Translations under genes and position numbers: made by a program | DNA from: Nocardioides acrostichi | GTDB taxonomy: Bacteria; Actinomycetota; Actinomycetes; Propionibacteriales; Nocardioidaceae | Direction: 5' to 3' | DNA length: 64,000 nucleotides | NCBI RefSeq assembly: GCF_015319165.1 | Contig: NZ_JADIVZ010000001.1 | Coordinates: forward strand, 434,001 to 498,000 | Notes under the pieces: model-generated | Database searches by the model: none | The model's input: only the letters and a program-made list of their open reading frames with translations | What the model was told of the DNA's origin: nothing | Shown: in pieces, positions 18,929 to 27,094 of the stretch | Position numbering within the stretch: position 1 is the stretch's first letter | Layout: each line of letters opens with the position of its first letter

Positions 18929-18946
18929 GTGCCTAGGGTGCCAGGC
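18929..18946. promoter_or_regulatory. 18-bp divergent promoter with overlapping -10 boxes
   Basis: Only 18 bp separate the start codons of paiB (GTG 18928, minus) and the GNAT gene (ATG 18947, plus). TAGGGT at 18934-18939 lies 7 nt from the plus-strand ATG; its near-complement CACCCT (18940-18935) lies 6 nt from the minus-strand GTG. Both genes would be leaderless and their RNA polymerase sites mutually exclusive. Confidence 0.5.
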
Positions 18947-19732
18947 ATGCCGAGGATCCCTGCCGAGCGCGTGGCCTCCGCGAGCGCCGCCTGGAACTGG
19001 TACCCCGACGACGCTCGCGTCGTCCGCACCGACGACTACCTGCTGGTGCGCTTCCCCGACTGGTTCTTTACGCCGTTGGAGATTCTCTCGTTCACCCCCG
19101 CCATGTCGGGTCGGACGACGCACGAGGCGTTCGCCGAGGCCCTCGAGCGTGCCGCGGGGCTGGACGCCGAGGCGCTGCACGTGTGGGTGAAGCTCGATGC
19201 GCCGAAGGATCTCGCGCCGCTCCTGGTCGAGCGCGGCGCCGAGGTCACCGAGACGCTCGACGTGTTCGCCATGGCGCCGTCCGAGGTGATCGAGACCTCG
19301 GTGGTACCCGGCGTCAGCGTCGAACCCGTGGCCGACGAGGCGGGCGTGCTGGAGTTCGAGCGCATCGGCGCGACGGTCTTCGGCGGCGACGTGCCGCCGT
19401 CCGAAGAGCTGGGCCGGATCCTGACGGAGGTGCGTGCCGAGCAGGAGGTCGGCGCCGGCCGCTGGCTCGCGCGCGTCGACGGCCGAGCCGTTGGGGTGGG
19501 CGGTGCCAGTGTGGCCGAGGGCGTGACCAGGCTCTGGGGCGGCGCCGTGCTCGAGGAGGCCCGAGGTCGCGGCGTCTACCGGGCGGTGCTCGCCGAGCGC
19601 CTGCGCGTGGCGGCTGCCCACGGCTGCGACCTGGCGCTGGTCAAGGGGCGCGTCGAGACCTCCGGCCCGATCCTGCGGCGATCCGGATTCGAGGTCTTCG
19701 GTCGGGAGGTGCAGTACCGGCTTCCGCTGTGA
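18947..19732 (+). CDS. GNAT family N-acetyltransferase
   Basis: 261-aa protein with an N-terminal half of unassigned fold (FPDWFFTPLEILSFTP) and a C-terminal GNAT domain (about 120-261) including ARVDGRAVGVGGASV, the CoA-loop region LEEARGRGVYRAVLAERL and GPILRRSGFEVFGREVQY. Substrate unknown. The divergent pairing with a PaiB-like gene suggests small-molecule (possibly polyamine) acetylation, but this is inference. ATG 18947 is set by the leaderless promoter. Bounded by 22-bp repeat arrays on both sides. Confidence 0.83.
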   Translation: MPRIPAERVASASAAWNWYPDDARVVRTDDYLLVRFPDWFFTPLEILSFTPAMSGRTTHEAFAEALERAAGLDAEALHVWVKLDAPKDLAPLLVERGAEVTETLDVFAMAPSEVIETSVVPGVSVEPVADEAGVLEFERIGATVFGGDVPPSEELGRILTEVRAEQEVGAGRWLARVDGRAVGVGGASVAEGVTRLWGGAVLEEARGRGVYRAVLAERLRVAAAHGCDLALVKGRVETSGPILRRSGFEVFGREVQYRLPL

Positions 19733-19743
19733 CACGCGTGCGA

Positions 19744-19853
19744 GAAAACTCGTGGCAGGTCACCTGAAAGTTCGTGGCAGGTCACCTGGAAGTTGGCGAC
19801 GGGTCACGTGGAAGATCGCGACGGGTCACCTGAAGATTCGCGGCAGGTCACCT
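19744..19853 (-). repeat. 22-bp repeat array B (family 1), five degenerate units
   Basis: Five tandem units at exact 22-bp spacing (starts 19744, 19766, 19788, 19810, 19832), oriented on the minus strand. They keep GGTCACSTG and the CGRCRGG block but diverge in the A-rich part, from GAAAACTCG at the left to GAAGATTCG at the right. It lies between two plus-strand genes, so it is not in the sense direction of the upstream gene. Confidence 0.85.
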
Positions 19854-19923
19854 GGGTGTCCGGGTTCGGTCGCTCGGGGACAGCAGGGTGTGGAACATGA
19901 GGTCAGAGTCCAAGATCGTGCCC

Positions 19924-21072
19924 ATGCCGCGTCCGGAGACCAGTGAGGCCCTGCGGGTGCTGGTGGTCTCGGAGTCGTTCCTGCCCCAGGTCAACGGGGT
20001 CACCAACTCGGTACGCCGGGTGCTGGAGCACCTCGCGGCACGGGGCCACGTGGCCGAGCTGGTCGCTCCGACGGGACCGGCGACGTACGCGGGCTTCCCG
20101 GTCAGTCTGGCGCGCGGCGCGAGTCTCCCCTTCTATCGCGACTTCCGCATCGGACTGGAGACCCGGCGCCGGCTGCGCCAGGTGATGCTGCGTTTCCGGC
20201 CGGACGTCGTGCACGTGGCCTCGCCGGCCACGCTCGGCCACCAGGCGGTGCTCACCGCCGCCGAGCTCGGCGTGCCCACGGTCGCGATCTACCAGACCGA
20301 CATGGTCGGGTTCGCCGAGCGGTATCGCATCGCCGGCGGCGCCCGGGCGATGACCCGACTCACCCAGCGCATCCACGGGCACTGCGACCTCACGCTGGCG
20401 CCGTCGTCGGCCAGCCTGCGCCAGCTCGAGTCGCTCGACGTGCCGCGGCTGGGCCTATGGCCCCGAGGCGTCGACCTCGAGGCGTTCCACCCCGCCCGGC
20501 GCGACGACGACCTGCGAGCGCGCCTCGCCCCCGACGGCCGCCTCCTGATCGGGTACGTCGGGCGCCTCGCGGCCGAGAAGGAGCTCGACCTGCTCACCCA
20601 CCTGCACGGCGACCCGCGCTTCCGGCTCGTGGTCGTCGGCGGCGGGCCCGAGGAGCAGCGACTGCGCACCCTCCTGCCCGACGCCGCATTCCTCGGTCTC
20701 CTGCACGGTGAGGAGCTCGGCGCGGCCTATGCCTCACTCGACGTGTTCGTGCACACCGGCCGCTACGAGACCTACTGCCAGTCCGCCCAGGAGGCGCTCG
20801 CCTCCGGTGTGCCGGTGGTCGCGCCGCGCAGCGGAGGACCGCTCGACGTCGTGGACGACGGCCGCTCCGGCCTGCTCTACCGCGCGGGCGACCCCGAGGA
20901 TCTCGTGAGGCACATCGATGCCCTGGTGGGTGACCCGGTCCTCCGGAGCCGGATGGCGCACCAGGCCCGGGCCAGCGTGCGCGACCGCTCGTGGGTGCGC
21001 GTCAACGAGATGCTGGTCGAGCACTACCGCGCCGTGATCGGCGAGTCGTTGGCGCTCCCGCTGGCTAGCTGA
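19924..21072 (+). CDS. GT4 glycosyltransferase, MgtA/PimB-like
   Basis: 382-aa GT-B fold enzyme closest in pattern to actinobacterial GDP-mannose-dependent alpha-mannosyltransferases. The N-terminus LRVLVVSESFLPQVNGVTNS and the donor-site motifs WPRGVDLEAFHP, IGYVGRLAAEKELDLL, VVVGGGPEEQRLR and ETYCQSAQEALASGVPVVAP are present. A role in mannolipid or lipoglycan synthesis at the membrane is likely. ATG 19924 puts the Rossmann strand near the N-terminus and has a CAAGAT hexamer 7 nt upstream; GTG 19888 and ATG 19897 are alternatives. Its 3' end overlaps the convergent LOG gene by 8 bp. Confidence 0.85.
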   Translation: MPRPETSEALRVLVVSESFLPQVNGVTNSVRRVLEHLAARGHVAELVAPTGPATYAGFPVSLARGASLPFYRDFRIGLETRRRLRQVMLRFRPDVVHVASPATLGHQAVLTAAELGVPTVAIYQTDMVGFAERYRIAGGARAMTRLTQRIHGHCDLTLAPSSASLRQLESLDVPRLGLWPRGVDLEAFHPARRDDDLRARLAPDGRLLIGYVGRLAAEKELDLLTHLHGDPRFRLVVVGGGPEEQRLRTLLPDAAFLGLLHGEELGAAYASLDVFVHTGRYETYCQSAQEALASGVPVVAPRSGGPLDVVDDGRSGLLYRAGDPEDLVRHIDALVGDPVLRSRMAHQARASVRDRSWVRVNEMLVEHYRAVIGESLALPLAS

Positions 21073-22156
21073 GGACCACCTCGGCGGCCTCCTCGAGGGA
21101 GTCGACGAGGTGCACGTGCTGTTCCATCGAACGGCCACGCGCCAGGGCCGAGAGCAGCGGCCAGGCCGGGAGCTGCGTCGTCCAGTGCTCGCGACCGACC
21201 AGCACCATGGGGGCGACCGCGCCGTCGTCGGCGTAGTAGTTCTCGCAGGCGTCCTGGAAGATCTCCTGCACGGTGCCGCCCGCACCGGGCAGGAACACGA
21301 TGCCGGCGTCGCAGACCTCGAGCAGGATCGCCTCGCGGGTCGCGTTGCGGAAGTACTTCGCGATGGCGGTGGCGAACACGTTGGGCGGCTCGTGCCCGTA
21401 GTGCCAGGTGGGGATGCCGAGACTGTCGCGCGCGGCCTCGGGATGGGCGGCGCACACGTCGAGGGCGCTCATGGCCCAGGCGTCGATGGAGGGCCGGTAC
21501 GAGGGCACGTGCGCCAGTCGGTCGAGTGCGGCGTCGAGGGCGTCGTCATGACCGGAGAGGCGGCCGCCCAGGTTGGCGGCCTCCATCGCACCGGGGCCTC
21601 CGCCCGTCGCGACCACGAGGTCGCGTCCGAGCAGGGCGCCGAGGCGGGCGGCGTCCGCGTAGCGGGGTTCGCCTCGCTGCAGCTGGTGCCCGCCCATGAC
21701 GCCGACCAGGTGCCGGCCCTCCCGCCAGCGGGCGAGTGCCTCGTCGATGGCGTGGTCGTGCAGCGCCATCCCCAGTGACGCCTCGCTGCGGCGGGTTGGA
21801 TCGTCCTCCTGCGACCAGGCGTAGGTGCGGCCGTCGAGCGAGTCGCCCCAGCGGGGGGCGTCGAAGAGTTCGGGGGCGGTGTACAGCTCGTGTCGGTAGA
21901 TGTCCACCGGCGTGTCGGTCAGCCTCGGCAGCACGATGCCGCCCGCGCCGACCACGCGGTCGGCGTCCCCCTCGGCGAAGGTGCAGCCCAGGAACGTCGC
22001 ACCCGACACGTCGGCTCGCTCGAGGGTGGCGCTGTGCTCGCTCAGGTCGAGGCCGCGCAGGTGCCAGCCGGAAAGGTTGCGCGCGCCCGACTCGACGCGC
22101 GCCCGGAGGTCGTCGGCGTCGGTGACGTCGACGATCCGGCCTCGTGTGCGTCGCAC
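21065..22156 (-). CDS. LOG/TIGR00730 family protein with N-terminal extension
   Basis: 363-aa protein. The C-terminal two thirds form a Rossmann lysine-decarboxylase-like/LOG domain with VVATGGGPGAMEAANLGG and the catalytic-loop motif FLPGAGGTVQE (family consensus PGGxGTxxE, here with Ala at the second Gly). LOG enzymes release free cytokinin bases or hydrolyse nucleotides. The N-terminal 90 residues include LSGWHLRGLDLSEHSATLERADVSGATFLGCTF, which reads like pentapeptide repeats. GTG 22156 is preceded by TAGGGT on the minus strand. The exact substrate is unknown. Confidence 0.8.
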   Translation of the reverse strand: MRRTRGRIVDVTDADDLRARVESGARNLSGWHLRGLDLSEHSATLERADVSGATFLGCTFAEGDADRVVGAGGIVLPRLTDTPVDIYRHELYTAPELFDAPRWGDSLDGRTYAWSQEDDPTRRSEASLGMALHDHAIDEALARWREGRHLVGVMGGHQLQRGEPRYADAARLGALLGRDLVVATGGGPGAMEAANLGGRLSGHDDALDAALDRLAHVPSYRPSIDAWAMSALDVCAAHPEAARDSLGIPTWHYGHEPPNVFATAIAKYFRNATREAILLEVCDAGIVFLPGAGGTVQEIFQDACENYYADDGAVAPMVLVGREHWTTQLPAWPLLSALARGRSMEQHVHLVDSLEEAAEVVLS

Positions 22157-22164
22157 GGGGCCGG

Positions 22165-22170
22165 ACCCTA
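22165..22170 (-). promoter_or_regulatory. -10 box TAGGGT of the LOG-family gene
   Basis: TAGGGT on the minus strand lies 8 nt before GTG 22156, in the 34-bp gap after the RIO kinase gene. A leaderless transcript independent of the upstream gene is inferred. Confidence 0.4.
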
Positions 22171-22190
22171 GCCCACGTCCCGGCCCGTGC

Positions 22191-23129
22191 TCAGAACGCG
22201 TGGGCCAGTAGATCCCCGAACAGCGCGTGCTCGTCGACCTCCAGCCCACGGGCCCGGAACCAGGTGCACATGTTCGTGCAGTCGCGCAGGAGGAAGTCCA
22301 TGCCGTTCACGTTGCCGACGAGGTCGACCACCTGCGGCAGATCGATGATCACGAGACGCTCGCCCGCGGCGAGCACGTTATAGGGCGAGAGGTCGCCGTG
22401 CACGAGACCGTCGGCCACCATCGCCGCGAGGGCCTCGCGCAGCTGCTCGAAGTACGACGCCAACAGCCTCGGTTCGGGACGGGTCTGTGCCAGCCTGGGT
22501 GCGGTGTCGGTGCCGTGGTCGGTCTCGACGGTGATCCACTCCATGAGCAGCTCGGTGCCGTCGATCTGTACCGGGTAGGGCACGGGCAAGCCGAGCAGCC
22601 AGCACCGCTTGAGGGCGTCCCACTCCGAGATCGCCCACTCGCCGGCGGCGACCTGCCGCCCCCAGGTGCTGTTGCGCTTGAGCGCTCGCTCGTCGCGGGA
22701 CCGCTTCACACTGCGACCTTCTGTGTAGGTGGCGGCGCGATGGAACGTGCGGTGGTCGCTGCTGCGGTAGCGCTTGGCGACCAGCACCACCGACTCGCCC
22801 ACGGCATCGGAGCCGGGCACCGCGCGCTCGAGCAGGAACGCGTCGGCCTCCTTGCCGGTCTTGAGGATGCCGAGCTCGGTGTCGAGCGCGGCCTGCGAGG
22901 TCACGACCCACTCGGGTCGTGGTTCCGGGCCGCGGCACAGCGGCTCGACGCTGCGCCAGGTGCTCCAGCGCTGTGCATCGTCGGGATCGTCGGAGGCGCG
23001 GAAGTCGGTGATGAACGCCGGGTCGATGCCGGCGAGCCGATCCTCCGGCGGCGCCTCGGGCAGGCGGACGAGGTGCTCGGAGGTGTACTGCTCAGGCTGG
23101 TCGTGCGGGTGGTGCTGGTGGTGTGCCAA
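22191..23129 (-). CDS. RIO1-like serine protein kinase
   Basis: 312-aa RIO-type kinase. Visible elements are LGILKTGKEADAFLLERAV (flexible P-loop), VVLVAKRYRSSDHRTFHR (ATP-binding Lys), LLMEWI (hinge), LVHGDLSPYNVL (catalytic loop with HGD) and LVIIDLPQVVD (metal-binding Asp). Bacterial RIO proteins are poorly characterised; archaeal and eukaryotic ones act in ribosome assembly. The TTG at 23129 is the longest clear start but lacks a ribosome-binding site, and a small ORF with a good one overlaps its 5' end. Confidence 0.82.
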   Translation of the reverse strand: MAHHQHHPHDQPEQYTSEHLVRLPEAPPEDRLAGIDPAFITDFRASDDPDDAQRWSTWRSVEPLCRGPEPRPEWVVTSQAALDTELGILKTGKEADAFLLERAVPGSDAVGESVVLVAKRYRSSDHRTFHRAATYTEGRSVKRSRDERALKRNSTWGRQVAAGEWAISEWDALKRCWLLGLPVPYPVQIDGTELLMEWITVETDHGTDTAPRLAQTRPEPRLLASYFEQLREALAAMVADGLVHGDLSPYNVLAAGERLVIIDLPQVVDLVGNVNGMDFLLRDCTNMCTWFRARGLEVDEHALFGDLLAHAF

Positions 23130-23193
23130 CGGAGGTGCTCCATCGAAGAGTGCGGGTGTGGTCTGCGAGCAGGCCGATGACAGTCATGGACAT
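23092..23193 (-). CDS. Possible 33-aa leader peptide overlapping the RIO kinase start
   Basis: ATG at 23193 has GGGAG five nt upstream, the best ribosome-binding site in this stretch. The frame encodes MSMTVIGLLADHTRTLRWST and ends 38 nt inside the RIO kinase gene, in another frame. It could couple translation to the kinase's weak TTG start. There is no homology evidence, so this is tentative. Confidence 0.25.
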   Translation of the reverse strand: MSMTVIGLLADHTRTLRWSTSVGTPPAPPARPA

Positions 23194-23259
23194 GTCAGCT
23201 CCCTTCGGGTGAGCCCGTGCCGGGACGGGGACGTCGCCACGCGGCGACCGCGCCAGGGT

Positions 23260-23280
23260 CGCCGACCGCGAGGGTCGGCG
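23260..23280 (-). terminator. Hairpin terminator after ddaH
   Basis: Perfect CGCCGACC/GGTCGGCG inverted repeat (23260-23267 with 23273-23280), 20 bp beyond the ddaH stop in its direction of transcription. It separates the Lrp-ddaH unit from the RIO kinase gene. No T tract. Confidence 0.5.
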
Positions 23281-23299
23281 TCCAGCCATTTACCGCGGC

Positions 23300-24067
23300 T
23301 CAGCCGCGCAGGCGGACCGACAGACAGGTGACGCAGCCCTCGAGCTTCTCCAGCTCACCGATGTCGACGCGGACCACGCGCAGCCCGCGCCGCTCGAACA
23401 GCTCGGCGGTGCGGGGTGCGGCGCTCGACATGAGCACGGTGTCGGCGTCGAGGACCACCACGTGGCAGCCCGGCTCCTCGGGCACCTCGAGGTAGTGCGG
23501 CCACACCGAGGGGTCGTCGACCACGGGTGGCCAGCCGATCACGGTGCCGTCGGGCAGCGCGGTGACGGCCGACTTCAGGTGCAGCACCTTCGCCAGCGGC
23601 ACTCCGACCACACGGGCGCCGAGCGGCGCCAGCAACCCGGCCAACTGCTCCACCGCGCCGGGCGTCGTCCGGCCGCCGAGGCCGACCCACACGGTGCCGT
23701 CGTGCTTGAGCACGTCGCCGCCGTCGAGGGTGTCGGGGGCCTCGATGTGGGCGATGCGGTAGCCGGCTTCGCGCAGGGCAGCCTCCGCGCCGGACGTCTC
23801 CGGACGCCGCGAGAGCGCGCCGGGCCGCGCGATGACGGCGAGGTCGCCGTAGGCGACGGCGGTGTCCTCGACGAACACGGCATCGGGGCAGTCGTCTGCG
23901 GGCGCGACCTCGATGGTCGTCCATCCGTGCGCGTGCAACGCGTCGACATAGCCCTCCCACTGCCGTAGCGCGAGGACGGCATCGACGGGGGAGCGCTCGA
24001 CGTGGGTGACGATCCCCTCGGCGACCCGCGGGCCTGGACGTCGCACGAGGGCGAGCCGTCGGCTCAT
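23300..24067 (-). CDS. ddaH: Dimethylarginine dimethylaminohydrolase-like enzyme
   Basis: 255-aa amidinotransferase-superfamily enzyme; the family hydrolyses N-dimethylarginine to citrulline and dimethylamine. The pattern includes DDCPDAVFVEDTAV, DTLDGGDVLKHDGTVWVGL, the catalytic His in VLHLKSAVT and the C-terminal EGCVTCLSV, where Cys248 is the probable nucleophile (Cys245 is nearby). ATG 24067 overlaps the stop of the Lrp gene by 4 bp, so the two are coupled. It probably links methylarginine breakdown to the arginine/polyamine genes on the other side of the Lrp promoter. An arginine deiminase-type substrate is possible. Confidence 0.85.
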   Translation of the reverse strand: MSRRLALVRRPGPRVAEGIVTHVERSPVDAVLALRQWEGYVDALHAHGWTTIEVAPADDCPDAVFVEDTAVAYGDLAVIARPGALSRRPETSGAEAALREAGYRIAHIEAPDTLDGGDVLKHDGTVWVGLGGRTTPGAVEQLAGLLAPLGARVVGVPLAKVLHLKSAVTALPDGTVIGWPPVVDDPSVWPHYLEVPEEPGCHVVVLDADTVLMSSAAPRTAELFERRGLRVVRVDIGELEKLEGCVTCLSVRLRG

Positions 24068-24531
24068 CGCACGCCCCAGGCGTAGGTCTGCTTGCGCAGG
24101 TGCAGGTAGGTGAAGGTCTCGGTGCCGACCACCCCGGGCACGGAGCGGATGCGCCCGAGCAGGGCGAGCAGGTGCTCGTCGCTCTCCGCGACGACCTCGA
24201 CGAGCACGTCGAAGGAGCCGGCCGTGACCACGACGTAGTCGATCTCGTCGAGGTCGGCGAGCGCGTCGGCAACGGGCTCGAGCGGCCCGGTGCACCGCAG
24301 GCCGACCATGGCCTGGCGGGCGAAGCCCAGCTCGCGGGGGTCGGTGACGCCGACGATCTGCATGACGCCGGCGTCGAGCAGGCGCTGCACCCGCTGGCGG
24401 ACGGCGGCCTCGGAGAGTCCGACCACCTTGCCGATGGCGGCGTACGAGCGGCGTCCGTCTTGTTGGAGCTGCTCGATGATGGCCTTCGAGACATCGTCGA
24501 GGTGGGTCGTGCCGCGATCGTGCTTCGTCAT
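24064..24531 (-). CDS. Lrp/AsnC family transcriptional regulator
   Basis: 155-aa regulator with an N-terminal helix-turn-helix (about 12-60: LDDVSKAIIEQLQQDGRRSY and LSEAAVRQRVQRLLDAGV) and a C-terminal RAM/AsnC ligand-binding domain (about 75-150, VVTAGSFDVLVEVVAES). These proteins form octamers and bind amino acids or related ligands. It is divergent from the polyamine transporter operon and cotranscribed with ddaH. Repeated GTTG/CAAC half-sites in the shared promoter and related sites before two more polyamine genes make it the probable local regulator. Confidence 0.9.
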   Translation of the reverse strand: MTKHDRGTTHLDDVSKAIIEQLQQDGRRSYAAIGKVVGLSEAAVRQRVQRLLDAGVMQIVGVTDPRELGFARQAMVGLRCTGPLEPVADALADLDEIDYVVVTAGSFDVLVEVVAESDEHLLALLGRIRSVPGVVGTETFTYLHLRKQTYAWGVR

Positions 24532-24575
24532 GGGCGCAAACTACCCGCCGCCCCGCCCGACATCAGGAATGTCGC

Positions 24576-24619
24576 GTTGAGTGACAACGGATTTCGTTGC
24601 AATCATGTTGCGCGGCAAC
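24576..24619. promoter_or_regulatory. Putative Lrp operator in the Lrp/polyamine ABC divergent promoter
   Basis: Half-sites GTTG and CAAC alternate at 24576, 24585, 24596, 24607 and 24616, spaced 9-11 bp, about one helical turn. They form three overlapping dyads: GTTG-N5-CAAC (24576-24588), CAACG-GATTT-CGTTG (24585-24599) and GTTG-CGCGG-CAAC (24607-24619). Helically phased sites fit wrapping around an Lrp octamer. The 165-bp gap must also hold both promoters. Confidence 0.5.
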
Positions 24620-24696
24620 GGTATCCCTTGCCGTACTCCGGTCTCCATGGCACGATCCGAGGAATCCCACATCCCCACGCCCACGGCGAGGAGCGC

Positions 24697-25911
24697 ATGG
24701 CAGACCTCTCGGCAGCACCCCAGCCAGAACCGCCGGCGCGCCGCTCCACGCTCTCGCGGCGCGGTCTGCTCAAGGGCGGTGGAGCGCTCGCCGTCGGAGG
24801 GCTGAGCGTGGCCGCACTCAGGCTCCCGTTCTTCGAGGTCGCCGGCGCACAGCAGAACCCGGCCACGTGCAAGGCGACCGACCTCTCGGCGTCGGCGAAG
24901 CAGATGATCATCTCCAACTGGACCGGCTACATCGACCCGCGCCGCAACCCGAAGGGCACGTTTGCGGAGTTCCAGGAGAAGACCGGCATCCAGGTCACCT
25001 ACAACGACGACGTCAACGACAACGCGGAGTTCTACGCCAAGGTCAAGAACCAGCTCGGCACCTGCGAGCCGATCGACCGTGACCTCATCGTCATGACCGA
25101 CTGGATGGCCCAGCGGATGATCGATCTGGGATGGATCCAGCCGCTCAGCAAGGCGGCGGTGCCGAACCTGCACGCCAACCTCATCGACTCGCTGCGCGAC
25201 AAGCCGTGGGATCCCGATCTGGAGTATCACGCCCCGTGGCAGTCGGGGCTGACCGGCATCGCCTACAACGCCGAGTACGTCAAGGAGGTCGGCTCGTTCG
25301 CCGACCTGATCACCCGTTCCGACCTCAAGGGCAAGATCTCGCTGCTCACCGAGATGCGCGACACCATGGGCTTCTTCCTGCTCGACGTCGGCGCCGACCC
25401 CGACGACTTCACCGAGGCGCAGTGGTACGACGCGCTGGATCTGCTGAAGAAGACCGTCGCCGACGGCCAATTGCTGAAGTTCGCGGGCAACAACTACCTC
25501 CAGCAGCTCACCAACGGCAACGTCGTGGCGTGCGAGGCGTGGTCGGGCGACGTCATCCAGGCGCAGTACGACAACCCGAAGATCAAGTTCGTGATCCCCG
25601 AGGAGGGGCCGTCGCTGTGGAGCGACAACATGCTCGTGCCCAACCTGGCCACGCACGAGTCCAACGCCGAGAAGTGGATCGACTACTACTACGAGCCCGA
25701 GGTCGCGGCCCGGCTGGCGGCCTGGGTGAACTACATCTGCCCCGTCCAGGGGGCGCAGGAGGCGATGGAGAAGATCGACCCCTCCCTCGTCGACAACCAG
25801 CTGATCTTCCCCGACCCTGCGAGCCTCAAGGACACCTGGGACTTCATGCCGCTCGACGACCGGCAGACGCAGCAGTACGAAGGAGACTGGACCGATGTCA
25901 CTGTTGGCTGA
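24697..25911 (+). CDS. Polyamine ABC transporter substrate-binding protein (PotD-like)
   Basis: 404-aa exported binding protein of the spermidine/putrescine family. The N-terminus carries a twin-arginine signal, STLSRRGLLKGGG followed by a hydrophobic stretch, so export by Tat is likely. The mature protein contains ISNWTGYIDPR, EKTGIQVTYNDDVNDN, LIVMTDWMAQRMIDLGWIQP, a SGLTGIAYNAEYV segment and ACEAWSGDVIQA, all typical of PotD/PotF. ATG 24697 follows a GAGGAG. The 3' end overlaps the ATPase gene by 17 bp. First gene of a five-gene operon. Confidence 0.88.
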   Translation: MADLSAAPQPEPPARRSTLSRRGLLKGGGALAVGGLSVAALRLPFFEVAGAQQNPATCKATDLSASAKQMIISNWTGYIDPRRNPKGTFAEFQEKTGIQVTYNDDVNDNAEFYAKVKNQLGTCEPIDRDLIVMTDWMAQRMIDLGWIQPLSKAAVPNLHANLIDSLRDKPWDPDLEYHAPWQSGLTGIAYNAEYVKEVGSFADLITRSDLKGKISLLTEMRDTMGFFLLDVGADPDDFTEAQWYDALDLLKKTVADGQLLKFAGNNYLQQLTNGNVVACEAWSGDVIQAQYDNPKIKFVIPEEGPSLWSDNMLVPNLATHESNAEKWIDYYYEPEVAARLAAWVNYICPVQGAQEAMEKIDPSLVDNQLIFPDPASLKDTWDFMPLDDRQTQQYEGDWTDVTVG

Positions 25912-27094
25912 GAACGGGCCTCAGAACGGGCCAGACAACGCGGCCGGAACGGACGCCGGCGGCGCGGCGTCCGCCGACGGGCTGAGGCTCGCGGGGCTCA
26001 CCAAGCGCTACCCCAACGGCTTCACCGCGGTCCAGGGCCTCGACCTCGAGGTGCCGCGGGGCTCGTTCATCGCCCTGCTCGGCCCCTCGGGCTGCGGCAA
26101 GACCACGACCCTGCGCATGGTCGCCGGCCTCGAGCGCCCCACGGCCGGCACGATCACACTGGCCGGGAGCGACATCACGCACGCCAAGCCCCACCAGCGG
26201 CCGGTGAACACGGTGTTCCAGAACTACGCGCTCTTCCCGCACCTCGACATCTTCGAGAACGTCGCGTTCGGCCTGCGCCGCCGCAAGGTCAAGGACGTCG
26301 AGGCCCAGGTGCGCGACATGCTCGACCTCGTCGAGCTCGACACCCAGGCGCGCAAGCGTCCCGCTCAGCTCTCGGGTGGCCAGCAGCAGCGGGTCGCGCT
26401 GGCGCGGGCGCTGATCAACCAGCCCGAGGTGCTGCTCCTCGACGAGCCGCTGGGCGCGCTGGACCTGAAGCTGCGCCGCTCGATGCAGCTGGAGATCAAG
26501 CGCATCCAGATGGAGGTCGGCCTCACCTTCATGCACGTCACGCACGATCAGGAGGAGGCCATGACCATGGCCGACACCGTGGCCGTGATGAACGCCGGCG
26601 TGATCGAGCAGATGGGCGCGCCGAGCGAGCTGTACGAGAACCCGCGCTCGACGTTCGTGGCCAACTTCCTCGGCCAGTCGAACCTCATCGAGGGCACCGT
26701 GCTCTCCCGTGCGGCCGACGTCGTGACCGTCGACATGCACGGGGTGCAGGTCTCGGTGCCCACCGCCCGGGTGCACACCGACGGCGACCGCGGCTGGGTC
26801 GGCATCCGGCCCGAGAAGGTACTCATCGGCGGTGAGGGGGAGGCCCTCGACGCGCCCGGCAACACCATCCCCGGCGGTGTCGTCACCGACGTGTCGTTCG
26901 TCGGCGTCTCCACGCTCTACCAGGTGCGCATGCCGTGGGGCCAAGAGCTCGCGGTGTTCAGCCAGAACACCGGCCGCACCCGCATGTTCCGCACCGGCGA
27001 GCGGGTCGAGCTGTCGTGGCGCCCGGAGTACGCCTTCCTGCTCGACATCCACCAGAGCGCCGCGGCCGGCGTCGAGCAGGGGGACGACGACTGA
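25895..27094 (+). CDS. Polyamine ABC transporter ATP-binding protein (PotA-like)
   Basis: 399-aa ABC ATPase that energises polyamine import. It has Walker [17 protein letters not shown]-loop FQNYALFPH, signature [15 protein letters not shown], Walker [13 protein letters not shown] and H-loop [10 protein letters not shown], then a C-terminal TOBE domain (about 280-380) with VGIRPEKV. The N-terminal 30 residues are an Ala/Gly/Asn-rich extension. Ribosome-binding site AAGGAG lies within the upstream gene. Stop and start of the next gene overlap (TGATG). Confidence 0.92.
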   Translation: MSLLAENGPQNGPDNAAGTDAGGAASADGLRLAGLTKRYPNGFTAVQGLDLEVPRGSFIALLGPSGCGKTTTLRMVAGLERPTAGTITLAGSDITHAKPHQRPVNTVFQNYALFPHLDIFENVAFGLRRRKVKDVEAQVRDMLDLVELDTQARKRPAQLSGGQQQRVALARALINQPEVLLLDEPLGALDLKLRRSMQLEIKRIQMEVGLTFMHVTHDQEEAMTMADTVAVMNAGVIEQMGAPSELYENPRSTFVANFLGQSNLIEGTVLSRAADVVTVDMHGVQVSVPTARVHTDGDRGWVGIRPEKVLIGGEGEALDAPGNTIPGGVVTDVSFVGVSTLYQVRMPWGQELAVFSQNTGRTRMFRTGERVELSWRPEYAFLLDIHQSAAAGVEQGDDD

